From positions 558,001 through 622,000 of the forward strand of contig JACKAF010000002.1 in the NCBI GenBank assembly GCA_020635235.1: DNA of 64,000 nt, read 5' to 3'. Positions 53,720 through 62,506 of this stretch are shown here, piece by piece. How positions within the stretch are numbered: the stretch's first letter is position 1; the number at the start of each line of letters is the position of its first letter. This DNA is from Pseudobdellovibrionaceae bacterium. GTDB taxonomy: Bacteria > Bdellovibrionota > FAC87 > UBA2466 > JACKAF01. The translations under genes were made by a program, and so were the position numbers. The notes beneath the pieces were generated by a model, which saw only the letters and a list, made by a program, of their open reading frames with translations, had not been told where the DNA came from and ran no database searches.

Positions 53720-54368
53720 CGTTCAGTACGGGGAGCTCTACGCTTATAGTGAACGCAGGTGAGGAATCCCCAAGATGCCTGATACGGCGATGAAAAATGA
53801 CCATACGGGACGGCGACCTGGCGTCTTCGGTTCTGAGATTCATCAAGGTTTCAAGCTGATGGCTAAGATGGTCGCGCTTCAATGGAAACCGAAGTTAGCG
53901 CTGAGAAAATCTGCGCTAGCGGGCCTGCTTACGACGTGACACCACTTCCGCATGTGGATGCAAAACTGGTAACGGGACTTACGGATGGCAGCCTGTACAG
54001 TCTGGATTGCCAAACGGAGATATCCAATGTTCTCTGGTGGTTATGTGGTGGAGTGCCGCTGAAACAACCGCCTTTTTTCCGGACTTGTTAAGAATGTCTA
54101 TAGTGTGATGCTAGGAAGGTTTCGGCAACGCCTTCGTATCAGCGGGCGTTTGTATGGCCCCGTCCTTTGATGAGGGCCTGTTGGTGCCGCATGTCCGCGA
54201 TCCTCTTTACGTTTTGATCCAGAAACCGCAGCCACTTTGACCTCGAACGTCGGGGAAACAGGGACTGATGAGTCCGGCGCCGCCATCAGGATGGCTGGAT
54301 TCGGTCATCTCAGTAATTACGGTCAGCCATGCCTTCGAGATGTGGAGCGCCCCTAATCAGCGACAAGG

Positions 54369-54878
54369 TTGGGGAACGTTGAAGATTGGCTCATATTTAT
54401 TGAGAAAATGGCGTGCACCATTGAAAGTATTTCGCATGCGGCCCGGATCAGGCACTTGACGAGCGCGCCCTTTTTTCTCTGCAAGCACGCGCTTTTACGG
54501 GAACAAGCCAGGGGAAAAGAAATCTACCTTTTAAAGGAGAGACCGTTTAGACAAGCCAGGCGCGCCAGTTCGGTTATGTCTCGGAAATTTATTTTGAGCG
54601 CTGGTCGACACTACGCTGCCGGACCACTTTGCTGGCGCTTGAGGCAGATGGGAACGTTGATCTCACCGCCCTGCTCATTTCGTCGAGCTGTCGGGAGCGA
54701 AATTGGGGCCCCACTTATAGTTACTGGCGCACCATTCAGACTGATTCAGGAACCACTACACAAAAAACCTGAAAAATCGGAAGACTTAAACAGTTTTGCG
54801 AAACGGAAGGAGCGCCCTCTGGTGGTAAATGCCCGAACAGTGATTGATTTATTGAAAGATTCCGGACGGATGTTTTGA
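54369..54878 (+). other. Longest open frame in the disturbed region (169 codons)
   Basis: A frame of 169 codons with no recognised domain. The last third (GAPLIVTGAPFRLIQEPLHK; KERPLVVNARTVIDLLKDSG) looks like protein, while the first half does not and competes with a second frame carrying QFGYVSEIYFERW and TTLLALEADGNVDLTALLIS. It may combine two frames of one broken gene. Function unknown. Confidence 0.25.
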
Positions 54879-56532
54879 TTATGACGACTGCCCGCAGGTT
54901 CATTTACGCAAAAAGTAAAAGTGATCAGACAGATATTGATGAGCCCGCTTTGGCTTCCAGCCAGGAACGCTTCGAGCAGAGTTTGGGCATCTTGGTAGTA
55001 TCCATTATTTCTTGGATCGATCCGATAATGAAGCTTTTCTGGTTTTAATCAAAACAGAGTGCACCTGCTGCGACTCGATGAGCGCATCCGCGAGTGGCGT
55101 CCTGAAAACCACGATAAAGCGGCAGTTTTGGGGGATCCAATGATGGAATCGCAAGATAATATTTTGTGGCGCAGGTGGCGGAATGTCTACTGCCGAGGCG
55201 CTGGCAGCGGCGTGCGCGTCACGGTAGTGATGGGCGCTTTATGATCCGATGAAATCGGTTCACGTCATCCAGATGATTTAGAAGGCCAGTGCAGACACGG
55301 TGATAAGCGGCCAGATGCCAGAAGCTATCGGAACGCCAGCAAAGAAAACCCGGATGCCGCTTGATCACCGAAAAGGTTCCTTTTGTTTCTTCCCTGAAGC
55401 TGTTCAAGGGTTTTTGATCGAGAGTCGCACCGGTGGTCTGTTCGGGGACCCATGGAAACCATAAACTACTCAACGGATTAGTTTTTGATCGTTTACGCAG
55501 AAAAAACCCCATAGCTACCCGCCGAAAGTGTTCCGCAATGATCTGGAACGTGGCCGCAAAACGGATGGGGAAGATTTTGTGGGCAGGGCGACGAATACGA
55601 TTCCGGCGTTTCGACAAGGGTGCAAGTTTTCTGCACCTGGCAAAGCCAGTACTTTGATTATTTCTGGTGGAGTCGACGCTGACATTCACCGCACCCGAAT
55701 ACGCCGTGAGTCTTTCAGAGCGTTATATTAGTCTGCTCCTCGGAGATGGCTTATTTATCGCCCGCCATGATATTCCTGTACTGCACGGAACTGTCACCGA
55801 CGCGTTTCACCTCAGGTAGATGTTTGCGAAAGCCCCGCTATCGTGAGCTCAAACCAGAAGGGCTGAGGGAATTAACTGAAATTCTCAAGGAAAAATTCCC
55901 GTGCTTTTCAAACTTCAATGTTTTACCAAGCATCCACGAACTTGATTTCTGAATTGTTTGCGCGGCGAACAGGGGCAAACCTGCATCGACAAGATCCGCC
56001 CTGGTAAAGCTTAGCGGCACCGCCGCCGTCAGCAGATACTGCTGAAAAGCCCAACGTCCCGGATGATTTTGCGCACCACCCGACAGAGGTCAGAGCGACG
56101 CCGGACGCTGCTCGTAAGCGCCACCTCATCGGCAAGATTCAGCGCTTTTTTGAACCGCGCTCAGACGCACCAGGACGCGGCGCGAATCTTTGACAGCGGG
56201 ATGAAGTGCTCGTTAAGTCCTTCGTGCACCGAGCAACGAGTCATAGCGGATCGCTTTCTCCCGAAAAACTCGGCGGCCCTCAATGATTTAGTAAAAGCCG
56301 TCTCCTTCCCGGATACAGCTACCCTGTTGAATACTAAATCGCTCGCGAAGTATGAGAAGGTCATATAGTGATGCTGCAACGACAAATTTGATAAAATACA
56401 AAAGCAGGATCCTTTCGCATCTATAGCTTACAAATATTTTCAGCTGGAAGTGAGTGAACAGCCAGGCCCATCCATTTTGCGGGTCGGTGGCGCTGCGCTT
56501 GTTGATTACCTGATGATGCTGATGTTGGTGCG

Positions 56533-56814
56533 GTGCATTGCTGCGACCTATCGCCCATTAAGTTTGGCGCGCCCATTCAGGAATCGCTTTTCAATAATCG
56601 AAGCAATCACTGGTTACCTTACCTGCAAGATTCCGATAACAGCACCGAAACCACCATTCCGAATTCTGGTTCAGCCATCAAGGCCAGCCTGACATTTAAT
56701 GCTCAAAGAACTCGAACTCTGCCCACCAAGATCCTAAATGATATCGCAGAGCCTGGCGAAATCAAGGTTAACAAGGTACGAGGGGCCACTGGATTTGAAG
56801 GGCCCCCGATTTAG
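56533..56814 (+). other. 93-codon plus-strand fragment
   Basis: The frame reads IKFGAPIQESLFNNRSNHWL, STETTIPNSGSAIKASLTF, TLPTKILNDIAEPGEIKVN and ends at TAG 56812-56814. It is hydrophilic and Ser/Thr/Asn-rich, with no cysteine motif or domain recognised. It lies before the glycine-rich stretch on the same strand and may be part of the same coding unit. Confidence 0.25.
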
Positions 56815-56849
56815 GGACGGGCATCGGGACAGGAAAGCTCAAAGATCCG

Positions 56850-57318
56850 CCGGAATTTAGATTCGCCGCGCGTACGTGCAACAGGTGGCGGCGTTGAGGC
56901 GGCGGTGGTTCAGGCGGGCGCCAGTGGGTTGCAAAATTAGGCGGCGGGTGCTGGCAGTCCAGCTGTGGATAAAGGGTTCTTCGGCGGTGGAGATGTGCGA
57001 AGGATGTAGGGGATGCGGTGGCGGAACATTTACTGGCGGGAATGGGCGGCGTGGCGGTTGGCGAAGGCGAAGGTGGTGGCGGGCGGCGGCGGCGGAAAAG
57101 GTGGCGGCGGTAAATCTAGCGATGCAGGTGGCAAAGACGAGCAGGCGGCAACAGCGCTTGCCAAACGTGAAAGTGCCTTGGGCGTTGCTAAAGCCGAAGA
57201 AGAAAGACTGCAACGCGAATCCGAATGGGATTGGTGGCTCCTCGTCAAAATACTGATTGTTGTGTTTATTATCTTCCTGTTGATTCTTATCGCGCTCGGT
57301 AATGCACGCCGAGGCTAA
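56850..57318 (+). CDS. Glycine-rich low-complexity stretch followed by one membrane helix
   Basis: GGN- and GGC-rich DNA from 56880 to 57120 gives glycine- or arginine-rich sequence in all three frames, with the frame at 57013-57318 most convincing: KVVAGGGGGKGGGGKSSDAG, then ALAKRESALGVAKAEEERLQ, a short coiled coil, and WDWWLLVKILIVVFIIFLLIL, a strong transmembrane helix ending in GNARRG. The frame upstream of 57013 is unsettled. Looks like a real C-terminal end of a membrane-anchored protein with a disordered glycine spacer. Family unknown. Confidence 0.4.
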
Positions 57319-57848
57319 ACAAGAAAAAAAAAGCAAAAAAAAGGCGGCCGATTCTCCAAACAGGGTTCTAAGCCCGAAGGCGAACACCCCACTTAAAGCA
57401 TCGGCCACCGACATCATGACCATCAAGAAACCTCGGGGATTGTTCCTTGATCGTCCCAGAGCGAACGACGACGGTCTAAGGCATGAAATCTCGTTCCAGG
57501 GTTAATGGGATATCAGGGTAAGGACCGTCGAAAGTCTCTGGTTTTACCTTTGACTCATGCGAGTCAGATGAGACCAAAATCGTTTTCCGCGTCTAGCGAT
57601 TCCTGAATCCTTCTCCTCTACTTCCGCTGAAACAGCCTATGAGCGCTTTAAGAGCAAGGGGTGTGCCACGGGCCGGGTTTGTGGGGGGAGCGCATTTTCC
57701 TCCACAATAAAAGGGGCTTATTGAATGTTGGCCTTATGGTGCGGGGCGTGGATCTTCGGGAAAGTGACGCCCTAGGGCGGCACGCGGTGCCGCAAAAGGT
57801 CCGTGGACAGCCTCTCAATGGTCTTTCCAGGTGGGCCGATAAGTCGTT

Positions 57849-58568
57849 ATGCGCACGGCCCTTACACTGCTGCTGCTACTCGGTAGCGCGGCACTTCCCG
57901 CACAAAGCTTGGAGCTGCTCCGGCGGCTTCCGCATAGCGGGTATTCGGAAGGACTCACCTATCACGAGAACTACTTGTGGCACGCCTTGCCTGAACAAAT
58001 TGTGAAAATAGAACCTACCGATGGGCGGATCGTAGAAACGTACAAACCTGCCAGCAAATACAGCGAAAGCGTAACCTGGTTTCAGGGAAAGCTCTGGAAT
58101 GTCAGCTTTTCAGACAATGGCATTTACGCGGGCACGCTCAGAGGAGGCAAGCTAGAGTTTGTACGCGTAGGTGAAACGCCGGAAGCCCATGCCTGGGGAC
58201 TCACACATGATGGGAAACACCTCATCTTCACTGGAAATTTTAGTAAGAAGATCTACTTTTGGGATCCCAAGAGTCGCAAGGTGGTGAGGGAACTGGAAAC
58301 GCCCATCAAGGATGTAGAGGATCTTGCCTGGGATGGCGTGGGCATTTGGAGCTCCAGCTTTTCCTCTCACAAGGGGAAAATATTTAGAATCGATCCCGAG
58401 TCGGGCAAGATAAGCGGTTTTTTCGAGCTGCCCGATCCCGAATCCTGTCCAGTCATCGACGGGATCGCCTACCACCAGGGAGAGCTGTGGGTAACGGGCA
58501 AGCATTGCCCATCCATCTGGGTGCTGCGCAAGCCCACTGAGCGCGCTATTTCATCCTCAAGTCCCTAA
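57849..58568 (+). CDS. Secreted glutaminyl-peptide cyclotransferase-like beta-propeller
   Basis: The 239-residue protein has a signal peptide (LTLLLLLGSAALPAQS). Blades follow with HSGYSEGLTYHENYLWHA, IEPTDGRIVETYKP, TWFQGKLWNVSF, AWGLTHDGKHLIFTG and LAWDGVGIWSSSF. The (Y/F)-(T/S)-(Q/E)-G-L entry resembles the plant-type glutamine cyclotransferase family, in which it is usually YTQGL. It may cyclise N-terminal glutamine of secreted proteins, but other propellers share the fold. Begins with ATG 57849 directly after the disturbed region. Confidence 0.75.
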   Translation: MRTALTLLLLLGSAALPAQSLELLRRLPHSGYSEGLTYHENYLWHALPEQIVKIEPTDGRIVETYKPASKYSESVTWFQGKLWNVSFSDNGIYAGTLRGGKLEFVRVGETPEAHAWGLTHDGKHLIFTGNFSKKIYFWDPKSRKVVRELETPIKDVEDLAWDGVGIWSSSFSSHKGKIFRIDPESGKISGFFELPDPESCPVIDGIAYHQGELWVTGKHCPSIWVLRKPTERAISSSSP

Positions 58569-58891
58569 CGCCCACGCACCGTCGTGCATTCTGAGGCGAA
58601 GAGTCCGGCCAGGAAAAAGGAACTCTCTCTATCGACGTCTTCAATTTTTGAAATACGGCCGTTGTGTCGGGCTCGATCGACTGTGGCGTCGCCTAGTGCC
58701 AGCAGTCCCAGCGCAGAAAATGAGCAGGCCTGCCCCATTTTGCTGCCGCGTGGTTGCGGCGTCGCGCGTTTGGGCGATTGCACCGTAGTATAAAGCAGGC
58801 CGACCGGGTGGCTACACCCGCCGAGTAACGAGCTGAGTACGAAAAGCCCCGCCAGAAGTACGGAGCCTACTTGCCGCGAACGACCGTGCAC
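58565..58891 (-). CDS. TRL-family lipoprotein (copy 2 of a tandem pair)
   Basis: A 108-residue lipoprotein with lipobox LLGGCSHP, then LLYTTVQSP, GQACSFSALGLLALGDATVD and ISKIEDVD...CTTVRGR. It aligns with the neighbour along its length and with the TRL-like family (GEACSxSILGLVAxGDASI, CTIVxGK). Start is GTG 58891, 25 bases inside the 3' end of copy 1, so the two overlap. Function unknown; small surface lipoproteins. Confidence 0.83.
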   Translation of the reverse strand: MHGRSRQVGSVLLAGLFVLSSLLGGCSHPVGLLYTTVQSPKRATPQPRGSKMGQACSFSALGLLALGDATVDRARHNGRISKIEDVDRESSFFLAGLFASECTTVRGR

Positions 58892-59169
58892 TGTTGCGCA
58901 AACAGAAAGCCGAGTAAGGTCAGGTTCGTTCCGTCCACCGAAGTGATTTTGGAAATACGACCATTACGTCGCGCGGTGTCGATGCTGGCGTCGCCGACAG
59001 CAATCAATCCTAGAATGGACAGACTGCAGGCTTCACCCATTTTGTCTCCGCGAGGTTGCGCGGTTGCATTGATTGGGTACTGTACACCCGTGAACAATGC
59101 GCCCAGCGGGTGCGCGCAGCCGCTTAGCATTGCTAGAACGATAAAGTAACCGACGATCTTCTTCCCCAT
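58867..59169 (-). CDS. TRL-family lipoprotein (copy 1 of a tandem pair)
   Basis: A 100-residue lipoprotein: lipobox LSGCAHP, then GDKMGEACSLSILGLIAVGD, ASIDTARRNGRISKITSVD and a terminal QQCTVVRGK. This is closest to the TRL-like consensus. It precedes a paralogue in the same direction, a recent duplication by the look of the shared core. Convergent with the cyclotransferase-like gene through the pair. Confidence 0.85.
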   Translation of the reverse strand: MGKKIVGYFIVLAMLSGCAHPLGALFTGVQYPINATAQPRGDKMGEACSLSILGLIAVGDASIDTARRNGRISKITSVDGTNLTLLGFLFAQQCTVVRGK

Positions 59170-59291
59170 GGTGCCCCCTTACCTAAGGATACTGATGTAT
59201 GTGCTGAAAGATTAAAGTCGTTAAAATTCTAACACTAAGGAGGGGCGGCGAAAACTGTTCAAATTGACTAGGGGAGTTGAAGTTTACGGGA

Positions 59292-59339
59292 GGGACAACT
59301 CGAAGCCGCGCCTTACAGCGCGGCTCCGAGTTTAGTCCC
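59292..59339. terminator. Long GC-rich hairpin between the TRL pair and the C25 peptidase
   Basis: GGGAC-A-ACTCG-A-AGCCGCGC (59292-59311) pairs with GCGCGGCT-C-CGAGT-TTA-GTCCC (59318-59339) around CTTACA, i.e. about 18 paired bases with small internal mismatches. It lies 26 bases after the peptidase stop on the minus strand. No T tract follows on the minus strand (TCGAGTTGTCCC), so it may be a terminator, an mRNA 3'-end stabiliser or a structural RNA. Confidence 0.5.
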
Positions 59340-59364
59340 GCTGGGGACGTATTGGGCAATCAAA

Positions 59365-61359
59365 CTAGGGGACGACGAGTTGCTGAGTTTCCATGTTGTA
59401 ACCACTCACGGTGATCGTTTTTTCCAAAGATGGAATCGTGTTCTGCAAACTAAGTTGGGCGTTTCCTTCGGCGTCAGTGTAGGCGACTGCCACCGGGTCT
59501 TTGCCTTCTTGTCGCAAGCTGGCTCGTACGTTCGCAAGCGGTGCACCGTTCAAATCTGTTGCGATAAGACGGATAGCCTCGCTCGTTCCGCCAGGTGTGC
59601 TCATCGCCAGGCTAACCGGCGCAGGGGCGCTTGTACGCATATTCATCGACGGGTTTCCGAACAGGTTGTACCAGCGCAGGTTATCGATGATATCGTCGCC
59701 GCTACCCTTTTGCTCAATGAGGTAGAGCTGTCCGGCGAGGACGCTGCCGCCCAGAGAGTGCACCGGCTTTTCGAAATGCGTTTTGGCAATTCCCTGGGAC
59801 ATGATGGCCGGGGGATCCCAAGAGATAATGACGGCGCCACCATAAAAGGCGACGGCACCTGCCGCTTGGCCTTGGGCTTGTTGAGTTACCCAGGCCTTGC
59901 CAAAAACGGGTTCGTACTTATTGAAGGCGGAATTGAGGCAAGCGACATCAATAATGACCGGTAGCCGGCCGCCGGAGTTCTGCACGGCACGGATCGAGTC
60001 CACGTCGAAATCGTCATTCGTTGAGGGCCAGGACGTCCCGTCTCCGTGTCCGAAATAGGCCAGCCAGGAACGCCCCTGGTTGACCGCATCGGTAATGTTT
60101 TTCACAGTCGCGGTGTGTTCACCCTGAAGGAAGGGATCGACTTTAGAGTAGGTGTGAGCCGTTAGGGCCTCGGCGACGGACTCCGCGTATTCTTTGTCGC
60201 TAGGGCCGGAGCCTTCGTTACTTGCGATCGTTGCCCCTTGGCTATACCAGTCCACACTAGGGGTCGTATTCTTTTCAAAAGCGATCCAGCGGTCGATTTG
60301 GGTATTCACCTCGTCGACAGAATCGGCGAGCAAGCGCCCATAGAGTGCGTCTGGAATCTCATCGGCTGTATCGAATAGGGCGTACTCGTAATCGGTTGCG
60401 GCCGGTCCGCTCGCGGTGGAAGCCATGATTACCGGCAAGCTGGTCTTGTTGCCTACAAAGAGTAGTTGGCTCGGCTTGACCGCATTATTCTTTGCGTAGT
60501 CGCGGATGTAGTTTCGTAGCGCTTTATTTGTGCCACCCGCTTCGGTGAACGTGATGACGCGTACGTTGACGCCCTTTGCTTGCTCCCAGGATACAAAGCG
60601 AGCGAGGCTGTCCTTTAAAGTATCCGCAACGAAAATTAGCATGAGTTCATCCGCATCGCCTCTTAACTGATCGTTTGCGAGGGCGCGGGCGTTTACCGTA
60701 GAGGCCCGCACGAGTTCGTGGAGGGAGGGGGCCAAACGCATAGGGCTGCGTACGGATCCGTTCGGAACAAAGTGTACCTCGGCCGAGAGGTACGGAGTTA
60801 CCACCAAGCTGTTGTCTCGGAAGCGCGATTGGACGGGGTAGAGGCCAACGCGTACCAGCTCCACACCCTGCAGCTTCCCGATCGTCTCCAAGCTTAGGTT
60901 TTGCGCCGGGTAAACCGCGTCGGAGCGGTACAAGGCACTGTCAAAATAGAAGCCTTCGTCCCAAGGGCAATTGCAGCGGTAGTGTTTTTGCCGAGGAGCG
61001 ACACGCACTCCGGGCACTTCGCGGGTTTCACTCTTGAGGTTTCTAATTTCGGCCCGGTAGCCTGGCGGGACTACCAGCAGGCGGCCGGTGGTGAAAAGGT
61101 CCGGGGCGCCAGCGCGTTCAAGACGCTGGAGACCGTCTATCTTCAGCGAGTCAAAACCGTCGGCTTGAGCGTCGGTTTCAAGGCTCGTGAGGCGAAAGGT
61201 AATTTGAACCGGTGCTACCGCTTCGCGGCTCACCTGAGGGATGGCTGACAGCTCGGCTCGCGGCGCGGCGTCCTCCAGCAACACGACCCTTTTTGCAAGA
61301 GCTGTTTGGTTTACTGCAAACGCACAAATCCACCCGTAGGTTAATAATAACCTCACCAT
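59365..61359 (-). CDS. Gingipain-like (C25 family) cysteine peptidase, secreted
   Basis: The 664-residue protein has a signal peptide (about 1-22) and a propeptide-like N-terminal domain. The catalytic domain shows LLFVGNKTSLPVIMAS, ATDYEYALFDTADEIPDAL, WLAYFGHGDGTSW (catalytic His about residue 436) and IDVACLNSAF (catalytic Cys about residue 473), the gingipain dyad pattern. A C-terminal Ig-like stretch (ANVRASLRQEG...SGYNMETQQLVV) follows. A type IX secretion signal is not evident, and the window has no Por genes. Possible role: degradation of host, prey or environmental protein; that is inference. Confidence 0.88.
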   Translation of the reverse strand: MVRLLLTYGWICAFAVNQTALAKRVVLLEDAAPRAELSAIPQVSREAVAPVQITFRLTSLETDAQADGFDSLKIDGLQRLERAGAPDLFTTGRLLVVPPGYRAEIRNLKSETREVPGVRVAPRQKHYRCNCPWDEGFYFDSALYRSDAVYPAQNLSLETIGKLQGVELVRVGLYPVQSRFRDNSLVVTPYLSAEVHFVPNGSVRSPMRLAPSLHELVRASTVNARALANDQLRGDADELMLIFVADTLKDSLARFVSWEQAKGVNVRVITFTEAGGTNKALRNYIRDYAKNNAVKPSQLLFVGNKTSLPVIMASTASGPAATDYEYALFDTADEIPDALYGRLLADSVDEVNTQIDRWIAFEKNTTPSVDWYSQGATIASNEGSGPSDKEYAESVAEALTAHTYSKVDPFLQGEHTATVKNITDAVNQGRSWLAYFGHGDGTSWPSTNDDFDVDSIRAVQNSGGRLPVIIDVACLNSAFNKYEPVFGKAWVTQQAQGQAAGAVAFYGGAVIISWDPPAIMSQGIAKTHFEKPVHSLGGSVLAGQLYLIEQKGSGDDIIDNLRWYNLFGNPSMNMRTSAPAPVSLAMSTPGGTSEAIRLIATDLNGAPLANVRASLRQEGKDPVAVAYTDAEGNAQLSLQNTIPSLEKTITVSGYNMETQQLVVP

Positions 61360-61484
61360 GTGTTGCCTCGCCGTTTTGTAAACTACGTTAAAATGTCTGC
61401 TTAATGAAGAGTCACGAACTGCGAACGATGATTCAATTTAGCATAGGCAAAAAAGATTGGGTAGACGCGGTTCTCAGTTAGGCT

Positions 61485-61811
61485 CTAGACGGCGAAAGAC
61501 GAGCCACAACCGCAGCTCTTGGTGGCGTTGGGATTCTTAAAACCAAAGCCAGTACCGTTCAAACCGCCGCTGTACTCGAGGGTTAAGCCTTTTAGATAGA
61601 GGTAACTTTTGGGATCCACGAATACACGGACCCCGTCTTGCTCAAATACTTTGTCCTCGGTCGCGGGTTCCTTGGCGAAGTCCAGCTTATAGGACATGCC
61701 ACTGCACCCTCCACCAACGACAGCAACACGCAGACCCATCTCAGGCCCCATTGGGGACTCTGTCTGGAGCTCCTTAATCTTTTTAACCGCTTCCGGCGAA
61801 ACATGGATCAT
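61485..61811 (-). CDS. A-type iron-sulphur carrier (IscA/ErpA-like)
   Basis: The 108-residue protein has the three conserved cysteines: VVGGGCSGMSYKL and the terminal SCGCGSSF. It delivers Fe-S clusters to apoproteins. A GAGG element precedes the ATG at 61811. It follows the Rrf2 gene by 54 bases on the same strand, which suggests control by, or with, that regulator. Whether ErpA or IscA cannot be said. Confidence 0.93.
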   Translation of the reverse strand: MIHVSPEAVKKIKELQTESPMGPEMGLRVAVVGGGCSGMSYKLDFAKEPATEDKVFEQDGVRVFVDPKSYLYLKGLTLEYSGGLNGTGFGFKNPNATKSCGCGSSFAV

Positions 61812-61865
61812 GGCATAACCTCGCAGGCATCATAGCATGATGCGCGGGGTTGATAAACAGCCGGC

Positions 61866-62231
61866 TTAAAGCTGCGGTTGGGTGATTAAGCTCTCCAGCG
61901 ATACGGACGTCAGCAACTGGTGCACTCTGCGGTTGAGGACCGAGACCGCGGGCGAATCAAATTCGACCGATGGCCGGCGGTCACTCAGCGCATCGCTTAT
62001 CTGCAAAAGGCTGAACGTGCTCGGATCGTCTGCTAGCTTGTAGCCTCCCTGATTGCCATGGATGGGGTGAACTACACCCACCCGCTTCAAGCGCTGCATG
62101 ATCTTACTCAGCAGGGCTTCCGGGATTTGGCAGGCTGAGGAAATTTCCCGCACGCTCGCGGTCTTTCCCGGCCGGCCGCCCAGGTAATACAGGGCTGCAA
62201 CCGAATACTCTATTTTCTTGTTGGGTTTCAC
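61866..62231 (-). CDS. Rrf2-family transcriptional regulator without Fe-S cysteines
   Basis: GTG 62231 is the start: GGGAGG is placed four to five bases before it, whereas the ATG at 62249 is not. The product has 121 residues: an N-terminal winged helix (KKIEYSVAALYYLGG, CQIPEALLSKIMQRLKRVG, VHPIHGNQGGYKLA). Rrf2 proteins such as IscR or NsrR bind a cluster with three cysteines about residues 90-105; none is found there, so this one should not bind Fe-S in the usual manner. It is upstream of an A-type carrier, so it may still link to Fe-S homeostasis. Confidence 0.87.
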   Translation of the reverse strand: MKPNKKIEYSVAALYYLGGRPGKTASVREISSACQIPEALLSKIMQRLKRVGVVHPIHGNQGGYKLADDPSTFSLLQISDALSDRRPSVEFDSPAVSVLNRRVHQLLTSVSLESLITQPQL

Positions 62232-62506
62232 CTGTCCTCCCAACGCCAACGACGCAGGGTTTCAAGAATTCAGGACACTTCAAAATGGCCGTCCCGGCAA
62301 GCTGTTTCGAGAAAAACTTTCGGTCTGTGCGGCCTTTTGAATTGGCGCGGCTCTGTGCGGAAAGGACTTAACATCCTTTGCGGGCTGGTGTACTAAAGAG
62401 GTTCAGCAGTAGGGCCAACGTGCCGTTTCTAGGCACTGAATCGTCATACTAATTCGCTGTTTATTTCGACACTCACGATCCCATTGCGTGAAAAGAAGGA
62501 GAAATC
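62232..62506. other. Divergent promoter region
   Basis: The 275-base gap holds the promoters of the Rrf2/IscA pair (minus) and the HicB-like gene (plus). AAGGAG at about 62496 is the ribosome site for the latter. I see no clear operator palindrome or gene. Confidence 0.45.

Larger units (their letters stand above)
51592..57848. other. 6.2-kb stretch without an intact gene
   Basis: No frame longer than 169 codons exists, against 170-980 in the rest of the window. Open pieces follow one another on both strands, with plausible protein in switching frames and isolated in-frame stops. I see no transposase, integrase, tRNA, inverted-repeat ends or phage genes. Either a decayed or foreign island or a segment of poor sequence quality; the same kind of clustered indels affects conserved genes elsewhere. 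The better fragments are listed separately below. Confidence 0.7.

Noticed and set aside
55219..55689. 156-codon minus-strand frame in the disturbed region
   Set aside because: Competes with several plausible plus-strand readings and is Arg/Phe-rich without motif; evidence is no better than for its rivals.
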